A stretch of DNA of 64,000 nucleotides from Paulinella micropora (lineage: Eukaryota; Cercozoa; Imbricatea; Euglyphida): assembly GCA_009731375.1 (NCBI GenBank), contig BJOX01000112.1:814090-878089 (forward strand), given 5' to 3'. Every line of letters starts with the position of its first letter. The first letter of the stretch is position 1. The notes beneath the pieces were generated by a model that worked only from the letters and a program-made list of their open reading frames with translations, had not been told where the DNA came from and did not search any database. Below, piece after piece: positions 23,225 through 33,960 of this stretch. A program made the translations under genes and the position numbers.

Positions 23225-23354
23225 TGTAACCGGAACAGCTACTCTGACACTTAGTCGTACCTCAACTGTAGAGGGGCAGACCAAGCATAAGAGTCAAGTA
23301 ACGACAAGCCGGACAACACTTGATGCCACTATGTAATGTACGGGCCGGCCGACA
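23225..23354 (-). repeat. 5' LTR of the Ty3/gypsy element
   Basis: 130 bases matching 13625-13760; see that entry for the 6-base indel. Confidence 0.93.
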
Positions 23355-23356
23355 GT

Positions 23357-23670
23357 TGTAATATACTGTTAATAACCGTTACTCCACCTAGTCAATTTGC
23401 CGGTAATTCAAGTTGGATAGTCTTAGTCATAGGCAGGTTCATAGGCCTGACAGTTATTAATACCTTTATTACTAGTGACAAAGACACTTTCTAGAATATT
23501 CGCGAATCATAATCTGAAATGCCTAGAACCAAATGAGTATCACCATTCTGTTACAGTCATCACATTTTGTGTGACCCGGGCCCAAAGTTTTTAAAAGTCT
23601 TTTCTTCTGTTATTCTTTATCCTTAGCGGGGTAGCTTCCCTAAACTCTGCGTTTGAGAGATAGATTCCGT
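23357..23670 (+). repeat. 5' LTR of the Ty1/copia element
   Basis: Matches 30519-30818 closely. It is followed by TGGTTATGAGTC, similar to the initiator-Met-tRNA primer sites common in copia elements. The exact LTR ends are uncertain by a few bases because GTTG occurs at each junction. Confidence 0.88.
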
Positions 23671-23675
23671 TGGTT

Positions 23676-24785
23676 ATGAGTCTTGACAAGGTTGCAAGCG
23701 TACCGAAGCACGTATTGAGTCAAGTGCCCATATTCGAGGGCGATGACCAAAGCTTTTGGCCTTGGTCAAGCAAGTTTCAGAAGCACGTGCAGGGGGTATC
23801 TGTCCACGTGGCAGAGATGGTATCTGTGGCATTGGCTGACCCAGCTAAAGCCAAAAAGGATTTTCCTTACGATGAAGCAAGGGCTAAGGCGGCAGAAGAC
23901 TTAGAAGAGCCCGACTCGCCCATAAGTGATAGTGAGGAAAATGAAGAGTCAGAGGCCTCTCAGAGAGGAAGACAGAGACCCCAGACAAAGAAAGAAGATC
24001 ACAAACAACCAGAAGATTGGGATAAAATGACAGCAGAACAAAAGAGAGAGTGGAAAGAGAAAGAAGCGAGGAAGAAGAAAAGACTAAGTAGAAGACTATT
24101 TACAAGAAGAAAGACAGCTATCCGCAAAGAGAAGAAATATTATGAAAGGATGAAAGCTTTGCAGTCATGTCTGTCTGTGGCCTTTTCCAAAGACAATGTA
24201 TCTAACTTCCTGCGAACACAGAAGACGAAAGGACCCATTGAAGAGTTGATAGCAGTAAGAGATCAGTGGGGATGCATTTCCGGAGCAGGTAGGTACATGT
24301 TAGTGGAAGAGTTTGAAAGAACGAGGCCAAGGGCAAGTGAGAGGTATATAGACTGGCTAAATGAATTTCTCGCAAAGAAAATTCAGCTTGAAAGTTTACG
24401 TGGGACGCCATTTTCCGATGAGGAAGCAAAGAGAAAGCTCTTTAAGAAACTGCGCTACCATCCAGCTTTCGGGGATAAATTTCAGGTGGACCACTATGAT
24501 CTCCCGGCCAGACTAAGACCAAATTTCTCGGAATTATGCGAAGCATCTAAGGAAAGATGGAAAATGTGGGAAGAAAAAGAAAGACGAAATAGTTTTCGTG
24601 AAAGAAAAGCTCAAATACGCAAATATAACAACAGGAAATCTCGGGATGGCAAGCAGCAGCAAGAGACCAATCTCCTAATGGATGACAAAGGGAAAAGGGG
24701 AGACAATAAACCGGGACCAAAGACAGCTCCAACTGGACACTCAAAGTCACGTGTTTCGGATGTGATGCCAAAGGCCATACCATGA
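23676..24785 (+). CDS. gag: Copia gag-like protein (zinc knuckle in the next frame)
   Basis: ATG at 23676, just after the primer site. About 369 residues, highly charged, with a Lys/Arg/Glu-rich centre (residues 95-160) and the gag-like segment IEELIAVRDQWG followed by RTRPRASERYIDWLNEFLAKK. A CX2CX4HX4C zinc knuckle (CFGCDAKGHTMRYC, 24752-24793) lies at the end but in the next frame, which stays open to TAA 24925. So a one-base indel has separated the RNA-binding knuckle from the capsid part. Confidence 0.7.
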   Translation: MSLDKVASVPKHVLSQVPIFEGDDQSFWPWSSKFQKHVQGVSVHVAEMVSVALADPAKAKKDFPYDEARAKAAEDLEEPDSPISDSEENEESEASQRGRQRPQTKKEDHKQPEDWDKMTAEQKREWKEKEARKKKRLSRRLFTRRKTAIRKEKKYYERMKALQSCLSVAFSKDNVSNFLRTQKTKGPIEELIAVRDQWGCISGAGRYMLVEEFERTRPRASERYIDWLNEFLAKKIQLESLRGTPFSDEEAKRKLFKKLRYHPAFGDKFQVDHYDLPARLRPNFSELCEASKERWKMWEEKERRNSFRERKAQIRKYNNRKSRDGKQQQETNLLMDDKGKRGDNKPGPKTAPTGHSKSRVSDVMPKAIP

Positions 24786-26063
24786 GATATTGCCCGGTGA
24801 TTTCGGAAAAGTTCCGCAAAGAAGGAAAATTGAAGCGGAATCAAACAGAAGACAAGTCCACAGAACAAGAAAAGAACGAACAAAAGAACAACTACAAGAA
24901 CAAAAAGAAACCCGGCGGATACTAACCGCACTTCGTTGCCTTCTCCCCGTAGTGAGGAGGGACCTCGTAGGGTGGCCGATACTAACCGCACTTCCCGTCC
25001 TTCTCCACTCTCACTACGTCTATTCCCTACCCTAGGTGTGGTCTTTGTATCGTTTAAAAGGGCTTGGGGACTTGTAGGTTCGTGGGGAGGTGAGCTTGGT
25101 TGCTCATCCTCTTTTTCTCTTTCCTCCTCATCATCATCGCTCTTATCATAAGTGTTCCCCATGTGGATTAAAGCAACGTTTGTGTCAGAGTCACTTTGTT
25201 CGTTTTCGTTTTTGTCGTTGCCTGTTATTATCAAAGTGAGTGCTTTCTTTTTCTTGTAAAAACCTCACGATGTTCCCCAGTCATCTCTAACCCTAACGAA
25301 ACTCCTTTGAGGCTTGAGAGTTCTTACGGAGTCACGCCTGACAAAATGTGCAGGAATGAACAGACTCAAAAAACCTTGTAATGTTTCCGTTGAAAAATCA
25401 AAAGGAAAGGGAGTATACGAAAATCACGCGAAACGATTATTTATGCGAGGTACTGCGGATATCACGCCACACAGGACCCAGATTACCCGGAGTTGGATTT
25501 GTCCGTAAGTCCCGTGTTGCGTCCCCCCAAATCTCCTTATTACCCAGACGAGCGAGGTCTCAAAGCTGCGGCACTGGAAAAGTCCCATAAAATTTCGCAA
25601 AGACTCGTTTTCGGGGAATTTGAAACTTTACGTGACACCAAAATTTCCACAAGTCCACAAGTCTCGCAAAATATTCCGCAACCACCACATCAGAAAAAGT
25701 TTAGCAAACATAATCAATTTTCTAGTCAGCAGACCGGCCAGAGCAAAGAAGGAAGCGAAGAGAGTGGAGTGGATGAGGGAGAGCAACGACTGGGACCCAC
25801 CTCTGCCAACAAGTTTGGTAACCAAGTAGGTCCAACCTCACAACAACTCCAAATCTCTAGTTCTAGACCAATCACAGCACTCCCACCAACACAGACAACA
25901 AACACACAACTTATCAACCCTCCCGTCATCACCTTCAAAGATATAAATGAAATAGCTAAAACGTTGATGCATGAGTGCGTGAGGGGAATGAATGGAAAAG
26001 TGATGCGTGTTGTGAGTGGCGAGCTAGAGAGAGATGACTTTTTGATTGACATAGTAAGAGCAA

Positions 26064-26723
26064 TTGAAGGAGTGTACTTGGAGAGCAGTCAGACAGAGTC
26101 CAATCACTACACCTCCACAAATCACAGAAGAGGGAGAAAGTGAGGGTAGAGGAGAGGGAGAACTAGAGACAGAAACAGAGACAGAGACAGAAATGGAGAC
26201 AGAGCACGTATTGATACATGTGAGAAAAAGAGTGATGAAAAAGAGAGACATGACAGTACAGGATAGTGGAGCAAGCACAGACATATCATGCAGAAAAGAC
26301 AGATTGATGGATGTCGATGAGATAGACCCGGTAGAGCTACTGACAGGTAATGGAGAGAGGGAGTTGAGTAAGTCAGGAAGAGCTAGGCTGACAGTGATAG
26401 ATGGGAAAGGAAGGCCTAGAGCAGTAGAAAAGAAGATGTTACTCGACACTACCTTACCAGTTAGCATAGTCTCTACAGGACAGATGGACCACAAACACAA
26501 CAGATCAGTCATCCACCAAAACGGACAGCCAGTAATACTCAAACACCCCATCCACATTAACGAGAGTGATATATTAGTCAGGGGGAAGTTGACTAAAAGT
26601 ATGATATATAGATGGGATGACGAATATGATGAACCATTGAAAGTCAACGAAAGATATGATCCTTTTGCGACAAGGGGGCAAAAGGGGAGGGAGGCCCCAC
26701 AAATGACAACAAAAAGGAGATAA
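26064..26723 (+). CDS. Copia protease region
   Basis: Frame of 219 codons. The motif VQDSGASTDISC is the copia aspartic protease active site (DSGA). An acidic TETETE repeat stands before it. The coding then passes to integrase in the -1 frame around 26710, near an A-run (ACAAAAAGGAG). A preceding frame at 25493-26143 (Gln/Ser/Pro-rich) probably belongs to the same polyprotein but has no domain I recognise. Confidence 0.65.
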   Translation: MKECTWRAVRQSPITTPPQITEEGESEGRGEGELETETETETEMETEHVLIHVRKRVMKKRDMTVQDSGASTDISCRKDRLMDVDEIDPVELLTGNGERELSKSGRARLTVIDGKGRPRAVEKKMLLDTTLPVSIVSTGQMDHKHNRSVIHQNGQPVILKHPIHINESDILVRGKLTKSMIYRWDDEYDEPLKVNERYDPFATRGQKGREAPQMTTKRR

Positions 26724-27768
26724 GTAAGCATGAAGTAAATAAGAGAGAGAAAGAATTACACATAGATATAGTATTATACGAAGCTTACCCCAGAAAGTCA
26801 GACAAACCTAGAAAGATAGGAATCAAGCTTTTTCATTATGCCTGTGGGCATTATGGGTTAACAAAGATGCGCCTATTGGCAAACATTTTGAACATTAAGT
26901 TAGTTGGTGACGAGAGTGATGTGAGATTTTGCGAATCTTGCATGATAGGAAAGTCTAAACTTTTGCCACGTTTTGCAGTTAATACGATAGACAGAGCCCA
27001 AAAGCCAGGTATGATCCTACACATAGACACATCAGGACCGTGGGCAACTAGATCAATAGGTGGTAAACGGTTTAAATTTTCAGTCACCGACAACTACTCA
27101 CTATTCATTCTTGACTTTTATTTAGCCCATAAGAATGAGTTTGTAGATTGTTTAAAACAAGCTGTAGCCTTTTATGAGATATTCCGGAGGAAATCATAAA
27201 GTGGTGGAAAAATATTCGTTTTATTTGGAAAACCTCCGCGACAAACGATAAAGACGGGAATCCTATTGCGGAAAAAGTGAATGATATTACGGCGGGGCCT
27301 GCACGAGCAATGAGATGTCACGCTAAATTACCGCCGCAATTCTGGGCAGAATTAGAACACGCAACCACAACCATTCACAACATACTACCGGCAATTCACG
27401 GGGAACGCAAAGGAATCTCGCCTTATGAACAGCTGTTAGGTAGAAAACCAGCACTCTTTCACTTAAAACCAACAGGATGCATGGGTGTGTTACATGTACC
27501 TAAGACTAAAGTGCGGATGGGAGAGTACAGAGGGAAAAAGGTGATGCTAGTAGGATATGATCTATTTCGGGAACTATACCGCGTATGGGATGGTAAGAAG
27601 ATAATTTCCGGAGTGAGAGATGTGAGATTTAATATTCACAAAATCGGTAAACAAGCTCACCCTCCTAAACTGGTGTCGTGGGATAATGATGACTCTGAGG
27701 GGGAGAATGAGAATGAGAGCGAGCAACCACACACATCTACCACCCCAGTCACCACCTCAATCACCTAA
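26724..27768 (+). pseudogene. Copia integrase, broken in two frames with the middle lost
   Basis: The zinc-binding part reads FHYACGHYGLTKM then CESCMIG (H-x-x-x-H and C-x2-C), followed by the first core acid in HIDTSGPW. The frame stops at 27199. From about 27214 another frame gives a WAELEHAT-type segment and the copia signatures SPYEQLLGRKP, HLKPTGCMGVLHV and VGYDLFRELYRVWDGKK. The region that should hold the second Asp and the Glu of the DDE core is absent or unrecognisable. Confidence 0.75.
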
Positions 27769-28206
27769 GTCACCGCACACCGTCAACAACGACCACCCAA
27801 CAACACAGTTTGATGAAACTGAGGGGGAGATAGAGAATGTTGATGTCGATGCGAATGAGAATCAACACGCATATGAGAATGAGCATGTGGAGAAGAATAC
27901 ACTGGATCACAAACATACACGCCTACACACAAGTCCAGAGCCACATTATCCACAACAATCACCCACAGAGCACAAGATCAAACCACAAGAGCATGAAAAT
28001 GAACCAGATTCAACAGATCCACTAAAAATACATGAAAGAAAAATCACCACCATCTAAGGGATTAATGTGGGAGCAGAGTCAGAGAGTAACGGAGAGTAAC
28101 ATAATCCCCGGTAAAAGGCAGCGCAAGGCAGTAGAGATATACCCCTAGCAATGAGCCCAAGAGAGAAAAGAGAGAGGCTCAAGAGCTGATAGGTAAGGTA
28201 GTAAGA

Positions 28207-29193
28207 GTGCGAGCGCGCGCATGGGGAGATGGATGGGCGAAGAAAAAGTACGGTGTGGGATGGGAGAGCATAGTACGGGTAGGGGTAGTCAGCAGAGTGA
28301 GTGACCCCAGAGATAGACTCATAGTAAGAGACAAACCTCAGCCCACCCACATAGTTAAGTTTGAAGACGAAGAAGAACGGATGTTGAACTCGGAAATCCA
28401 CAAATACTCCGTGAAAGATCCCGAATACCCGTTGCAAAGTCCCGCTAACATGTTTTTATGCGATGACCGTATGGTGGCAGATGAGATTCGTGATTTTTAT
28501 TTGTATGTAGACGTCAGAGTACCCAAAGATGTCATAGAGGCAGGTTTAACAGCTAAAGATGTTTTAGAGGGTATGAAAGCAGAGCTAAAAGCTCTTCAAT
28601 CCTTTAACACATACACATGGGTACCCCATAAGGAGGCAAGCAAGGCAGGAGTTAGTAAGATAGTTAGATTGACATGGGTTCACAAAGTAAAGTTAGATGA
28701 GAACGGGAAAAAGTTCATAAAGTCTCGTTTAGCTTTACGGGGAGATATGTTAGAACCCGGTGTTAGCTATAACCCAGATCAGCTCTTTGTTCCTTGCGCC
28801 GCGCACCATTCACTTTTATTTCTCGCCAAACTATCTGCCTGGCACAGACACAAACTATACGGCATAGATTTTCAAAATGCATACCTGAATGCTCGTATGA
28901 ATGACCCTGTTTATGCATATGTGCCAGAGAGTGTAGATAGAGAAGGGCATGAGGGAATGATATGGCGTATAGATGGTGCCCTATATGGCGCACCTCAGGC
29001 AGGAAGAAGATGGTATGAGATATTAGCACCCACGTTAGAGGAGCTAGGTTTTAGACTGCTAGATTCTGATTTATGTATGTTTGTAGAAAATGATAAAGCT
29101 TTAAGAGAAGCGATAGTAGGGATATTTCATGTAGATGACTTGTTGTTTACAGCATCAAACAAGCAAGCATATGAGCGTTTGCGTCCGCATTAG
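28207..29193 (+). CDS. Copia reverse transcriptase
   Basis: Shows the copia RT sequence order: AELKALQSFNTYTWVPH, VRLTWVHKVKLDENGKKFIKSRLALRG, GIDFQNAYLNARMNDPVYAY, GALYGAPQAGRRWYE and the active site in GIFHVDDLL. The usual YVDD is HVDD here. The true RT probably starts near residue 60; the leader has a low-complexity look. The frame stops at 29193 after a shift near 29180. Confidence 0.85.
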   Translation: MRARAWGDGWAKKKYGVGWESIVRVGVVSRVSDPRDRLIVRDKPQPTHIVKFEDEEERMLNSEIHKYSVKDPEYPLQSPANMFLCDDRMVADEIRDFYLYVDVRVPKDVIEAGLTAKDVLEGMKAELKALQSFNTYTWVPHKEASKAGVSKIVRLTWVHKVKLDENGKKFIKSRLALRGDMLEPGVSYNPDQLFVPCAAHHSLLFLAKLSAWHRHKLYGIDFQNAYLNARMNDPVYAYVPESVDREGHEGMIWRIDGALYGAPQAGRRWYEILAPTLEELGFRLLDSDLCMFVENDKALREAIVGIFHVDDLLFTASNKQAYERLRPH

Positions 29194-29277
29194 AAAAACA
29201 TTTCCCGCTCAAAAGGCTCGGTATAGCCCGTGAATTCGAAGGAATAGAGATAGAGCAATCGAACTGGAAAAATAATT

Positions 29278-30069
29278 TTGCATCAGATACTAAAAGAAGT
29301 AGGTTACGATTCTGCTAAACCCGTCAGTACTCCAGCGCAAGAACATTTCACGGAACTCTCAGAATCAGCCAGCTTGCGAAAATTTTCAATTCCTAGTTTG
29401 GTTGGTCGTTTGCTATTTTTCGCGAAGATGACAAGACCCGATATAGAACAAGCTTTAAATTCGGCAAGTGTCATGCAAACTATCGATAAGGGAATAACTT
29501 ATGCGATGTTAGGCAGAATCTTTCGTTATTTAGTTAACTCTTATCGAGGTTTAGCTTACCATGAGCCTAAGTCAGAGCAGGAAGGGCAAACCTATCCAAA
29601 ACTTTCCATGTGGCCCGACGCGGCTCACAAAGTTTGTAAGAAAACAGGGAAGTCCCGCACTGGATTCGTGATCCTATGGGGCAGCGATCCAGTTGCATGG
29701 TTATCAAAGCGACAGAGTCGCATCGCCCTGAGTTCAAATGACGCTGAAATATTTGCAGCGACTGAGTGCATTAGAAAGGGACTTGCACTGAAACACATCA
29801 CACAAGAACTAAACATAGCCCAAAAGAGCCCGATAGAATTATTTGAGGATAACTCTCAAACAATCTTAGCGGCAGAGAGGGGTATGTCAGGTAATATAAC
29901 TAAACACTTACCTTTAGAATTACACTTTATGCACCACCTACAGAGAGACGGTGAGATTAAGTTTGTAAAAGTAGGTACGAAGAAGCAGATAGGTGATGTA
30001 ATGACAAAATATTTACCGAAAGAACAATTCGAGTATTTACTTAACAAATTTACGGTAAAGATCGAGTAA
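29278..30069 (+). CDS. Copia RT connection and RNase H
   Basis: Starts in the same frame as RT; the intervening 100 bases read in another frame (FPLKRLGIAREFEGIEIE). Contains STPAQEHF, VGRLLFFAKMTRPDIEQAL, the RNase H first acid in SMWPDAAHK, WLSKRQSRIALSSNDAEIFAATE and FEDNSQT, and the C-terminal TKHLPLELHFMHH. Ends just before the spacer and polypurine tract (ACTAAGGGGGAG, about 30503-30515). Confidence 0.85.
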   Translation: MHQILKEVGYDSAKPVSTPAQEHFTELSESASLRKFSIPSLVGRLLFFAKMTRPDIEQALNSASVMQTIDKGITYAMLGRIFRYLVNSYRGLAYHEPKSEQEGQTYPKLSMWPDAAHKVCKKTGKSRTGFVILWGSDPVAWLSKRQSRIALSSNDAEIFAATECIRKGLALKHITQELNIAQKSPIELFEDNSQTILAAERGMSGNITKHLPLELHFMHHLQRDGEIKFVKVGTKKQIGDVMTKYLPKEQFEYLLNKFTVKIE

Positions 30070-30518
30070 TTTCGGGATTTGCATGTCCAGTCACTTATGT
30101 TTGCTTTGAGTGTTTTGTGCAGTTTGTTGCTTGTTGCAGCAGCTTTGTTTTGCGCAGGGGTCGATGTGACTGAAAGCCGCCGAGTCGAGCAGAGGTTGAA
30201 TTGCCGACTGCCGCGCGAGGCCGGAGGCGAGGCTTTCATGCCCCCAACTTAGTGATTCAAATTCTTTCTATCCTTCTTTCTGTCCTAGAATAGGAAATCT
30301 AAATTTTTTTCGATTTTGCTACCCTCTACGGGAAGCGCTTGCAATTTTTTTTAACACACAGTACATACTTCATACATGTTACTGCATGACTACATATATA
30401 CATGCATAGAGGATGTGATGAAATTGGGAGTTGATGACCTTCGGGTTACCCATAACTGATCCGCACCACTATTTTTCCATTTAAACATAGCCTATGACTT
30501 GCGACTAAGGGGGAGCGT

Positions 30519-30818
30519 TGTAATGTACTATTAATAACCGTTACTCCACCTAGTCAACTTGCCGGTAATTTGGATAGTCTTAGTCATAGGCAGGTTCATA
30601 GGCCGGACAGTTATTAATACCTTTATTACTGACAAGGACACTTTCTAGAATATTCGCGAATCATAATCTGAAATGCCTAGAACCAAATGAGTATTACCAT
30701 TCTGTTACAGTCATCACATTTTGTGTGACCCAAAGTTATTAAAAGTCTTTTCTTCGGTTATTCTTTACCCTTAGCGGGGTAGCTTCCCTAAACTCTGCGT
30801 TTGAGAGATAGATTCCGT
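30519..30818 (+). repeat. 3' LTR of the Ty1/copia element
   Basis: About 300 bases, matching 23357-23670; preceded by a polypurine tract. Confidence 0.88.
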
Positions 30819-32413
30819 TGCTAATCATATTTATACTGCATGTGTTGCGAGTGCTCATCATGATGAAACACATCATCGAGTCAGGGTCTCTGCCACGGTG
30901 CCCTGAGCTTATGGGCATCATTATTACTAAACTTAATATTAATAATAGTTGCCACAGATTTTAACGCACCCGAGAAGCCTCCGTGCACGCCAGTGGTTCT
31001 TTAAGCACCTGCGCGATACTGGATTTGTGCCGTCTTCAGAACCCTGCCGTGACCGGGCCCCCCGGTGACCTAGGTGACTGAGGACCCGTCGGCCGCTGGA
31101 GAAACATACTTTCATGGAACCGCTGGTGAGCCCACAAGCTGGCAGGATAGAGGTCTCATGATATTGCTTACCCGGGCCGGGCACCGGGAGTGCACAACAA
31201 GCCTCACCAGTATCATAGTACTGAATAATACGATTCATAACTTCTAAGTTTACTCCATCATTCATCTAGGTGCAATCTGACTCGGACTCTGAGCGATCTG
31301 GGGCACGGTGTGGGACCGTGCTCTCAAAAGGGGCCGGACTGTGACTGGGGACTCTCAAAGGGTCACGCCGGGTCACCCGAGCGAGCCCGCCGCGGCGAGG
31401 CCCCGGCAACGTCCTAGGGACCGGACAAGCATCGTGACCGTCCGGCTGAGTGAGTCGGACTGACTTTCTAAGTGTCAGAGCCGAGCCTCGGAGCACTGTG
31501 ACTGACTGGTGGCTGGAAAGGGAAAAGAGGTGACTTAATAACAAGGACACTAGCCGGGGCAGCTGAGTACCACTAAACATAACCCGCTCTATAATCATGA
31601 CTCAACCGTGGCACCTTCCCGTTAGAGGGGGACTTTCAGGTATCAGCGGCCGCGCCTAACTCAGAGTCGAGGCCGTCACGGTTTGTGACATGAGGGTGGG
31701 CCTGGGGAATGCAGTCATTCAACTGAGGTGAGTGGGGCAGTTTAAGGAGTGGAAAAGAACAGTTTTGATAAGCCGGCATGGGTGCTGAGCGGGCCCGAAG
31801 AGCTTGGAAGGGGCCCTTAAACCCGTAAATGAACCGTGATTACCGGTGACTACGTAATGGTACCGGCATGAAGCCAATGTGGCAGCTCTGCAGGCTAGAG
31901 ATAGAGATGTGCCAGCTTGAAATATATGTGGGTGTGGGAACCGTGGCAGTGGTATGGGGATGGGGAAAAGGAGAATGAGATTGAAGAAGAGGAGAGTGTG
32001 GGAGAAGTGATGAGAGAGAAAGGGGCCCATGATGTGACGGATTTGAGATCACCACTCACCATGAAGCAAAGCACACCGTCAGGCTAGTGTAGCTGACAAA
32101 AGGGGAAGTGAGAGGTTGAAAGAAGCTGTGGAAAGACTGAAGAGGGCAAAGATGATGAGGTGAGGGGGCCCGGAGTATGTTAGCTTCACCACAAGCACGA
32201 GAGACAACTGCCACCGCAAGTGAGATTGAAGAGAAGGCAGCACAAGAGACAGCAAAAAAAGCCTCGGAGAAGGTAGAGAGGGAAGAAAACAATAAGATGG
32301 CTCACAGGTATGCAACCGAAGGAAGAGGTGACGAGACAAAGGAAGAGAGCGTTCTTGTTTGTGTATGGGAGATTGAGGGTTTAGGCAAGGAGAAGTGTGA
32401 GTGACTTGCAACG
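30819..32413. other. Unassigned GC-rich sequence, likely decayed retroelement
   Basis: No protein I recognise. A short stretch at 31137-31180 (GCTGGCAGGATAGA) resembles the reverse complement of about 39235-39275, which hints at shared repeat origin with the inverted LTR-like pair described below. Confidence 0.4.
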
Positions 32414-33368
32414 GTGAGGGATAATTCACCTGACTTTGGGCAGAATGTGAATGAGATATGGGATAGACTAGTGCAGAGGTTTGGGAAGGTAAGTGTAGAG
32501 GATGTGCAGGATAGGGTGACTGCGTTGCATGCATGGAAGCTGAGGGAGCATGAGGATTATGCACCACAGTTTGACGAGCTAGCCAGCTTAGTAGAGGAGT
32601 TAGCGATGAAGGGACACGGAACTAATGACCTCACATATGCGAGAATCATAACGAGAGCCTGCTAACCCTAACACTAACCCTAACCCTAACCCTAACCCTA
32701 GCTCCTACCCTTGCTATGCTTCCGAGAAGATAAGGACGGAATGGAGTACTTGCTTAAGTACCCCTTCTGTCAGTAAGAAGCAACATAAGTGGTCCTTTGA
32801 GAAGTGGTGGGACGAGATCCAATAGAAGGCGCTAGACATAGATAGGACCAAGGAGAGAGATGGGAGATATGAAAGGGAGGTAAATGGGAGGAATGCACAT
32901 GCCAAAGCCGCCAAGGCAGGTACAGAGAAGGTGTGTGTGTTTTTTCAGAGTGCGAGAGGTTGCCTGAAAGGGAAGGCATATAACTTTAAGCACAGTGAGA
33001 AAGGGGGAGTAATGCATGGGGAATGAGGAGCAGACAGTGAGAGTGAGAGCGAGGAGGAGAGGCCAGGAAGGGCCTACATGCATATGGTAAAATGGATTGG
33101 CACTTCGGTGAAGAAGAAGCAGGAGGAAGGAGAAGAGTCGAAGGAGGAGTTCGTCACGAATATGAAGGCGGCTCAGAGGTTCTGCGACCAGCTTTTGGAC
33201 CCATCGGACTCGAACAAGGACGAGTCTCAGATGGAGAAGGAGAAAGGAGGGGAAGTCAGCAAGGGGCTCGGGTGGGTGAAGGAGGAAAAGCAGATTGAAC
33301 AGGCCGGGGGGGGGGGTCGGCGTGCGGTTGGGGAAAGGAAAAGTAAACAGGAAGGCGGGGTGCGATAA
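32414..33368 (+). pseudogene. Gag-like retrotransposon remnant
   Basis: At 32414-32665 the frame reads like a copia-type gag (WDRLVQRFGKVSVEDVQDRV, then AWKLREHEDYAPQFDELASLVEEL). It stops at a telomere-like repeat. A second protein-like piece (33078-33368, KEEFVTNMKAAQRFCDQLLD, acidic/basic) lies further along. A purine-rich tract (AATTAGGGGGAGC, 33600-33612) precedes the LTR-like segment, so both pieces may belong to one LTR element. Frames are broken. Confidence 0.5.
32664..32701. repeat. Interstitial telomere-like (CCCTAA)n repeat
   Basis: Five to six CCCTAA units (TTAGGG on the other strand), one with a base change (ACACTA). Too short for a telomere; typical of repair or a microsatellite. 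Confidence 0.85.
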
Positions 33369-33607
33369 CACCGACCGCGCGATCGGCTCGGGTTCATGCT
33401 CGTCTCAACGCGCGGGCATCGGGATCACTGATTAGTAAGAACTTTCAACTGGTAGGCCTAATGGTGGCAGAGTATTCAGTTTGGGGGAGGTCAAGAGCTG
33501 GCGTGACTGTTCAAGGACTTAGCCGCGGCGTGACGCGGGTATCGGCCATTTTTTTTTAAAAGACTCCTACAATATTAATTTACCAAGTAATTTGTTTTCC
33601 TAATTAG

Positions 33608-33960
33608 GGGGAGCTTAGGAAGTGGGAAAGTAATTAGTCATAGCGGCCCTTTATATTAATATTAACTACTAGTCTTAATGACATTTCTGGTACTGGTAGC
33701 TACCTTTTTAGGTATTACCTATTTCAGTCATATCATTATCACTTAGTATGAACGTTACTGATTTTGATCTCTGTGGCGGGATCGTATCTGTTGATTGAAT
33801 AAATATTTGAACTGGTGAACTCGGGGACTTACTGGGGGACGCCCAAGTTCGATCCCGAGCCACGACAACCGGTTCTACTTCTCGAGTAGTTGTGTTCCTG
33901 TCAGCCTGTGACATAAATCAGAGTTGAAAAGTTGTTTGGTCATACGGTTGACATTGGTAG
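33608..33960 (+). repeat. LTR-like segment, copy A (inverted copy at 39440-39842)
   Basis: GCTTAGGAAGTGGGAAAGTAAT, TAGCGGCCCTT, GTCTTAATGACATT, TACCTATTTCAGTCATATCA and GTTCGATCCCGAGCCACGACAA occur in the same order, on the opposite strand, in 39440-39842. Copy B carries extra inserts (TTAATAT-rich). A polypurine tract just upstream fits a 3' LTR. Confidence 0.7.

Larger units (their letters stand above)
13625..23354 (-). mobile_element. Ty3/gypsy LTR retrotransposon, full length with gap
   Basis: Two direct repeats (13625-13760 and 23225-23354) flank gag, protease, RT, RNase H and integrase remains on the minus strand in Ty3/gypsy order. Each repeat begins TG and ends CA on the element strand. 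GTTG sits outside both ends, a 4-base target duplication. The LTRs differ mainly by one 6-base indel, so the insertion is fairly young. An 813-base gap removes most of the integrase. The right-hand GTTG runs straight into the Ty1/copia 5' LTR, so this element landed at the left edge of that one. Confidence 0.92.
23357..30818 (+). mobile_element. Ty1/copia LTR retrotransposon, frameshifted, 5' edge split by gypsy insertion
   Basis: LTRs of about 314 and 300 bases flank gag, protease, integrase, RT and RNase H, the copia order. At least five frame breaks occur (near 24750, 26710, 27200, 29180, 29280), so the copy is dead. LTRs differ by several small indels and substitutions, making it older than the gypsy element. 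The 3' LTR starts CGTTGTAAT; the same CGTTG ends at 13624, just left of the gypsy element, and the rest resumes at 23355. CTAAC (13615-13619) and CTAAT (30821-30825) may be its target duplication. Confidence 0.9.

Noticed and set aside
25493-26143. Separate host gene inside the copia element
   Set aside because: Between gag and protease on the same strand, low complexity; most simply part of the polyprotein.
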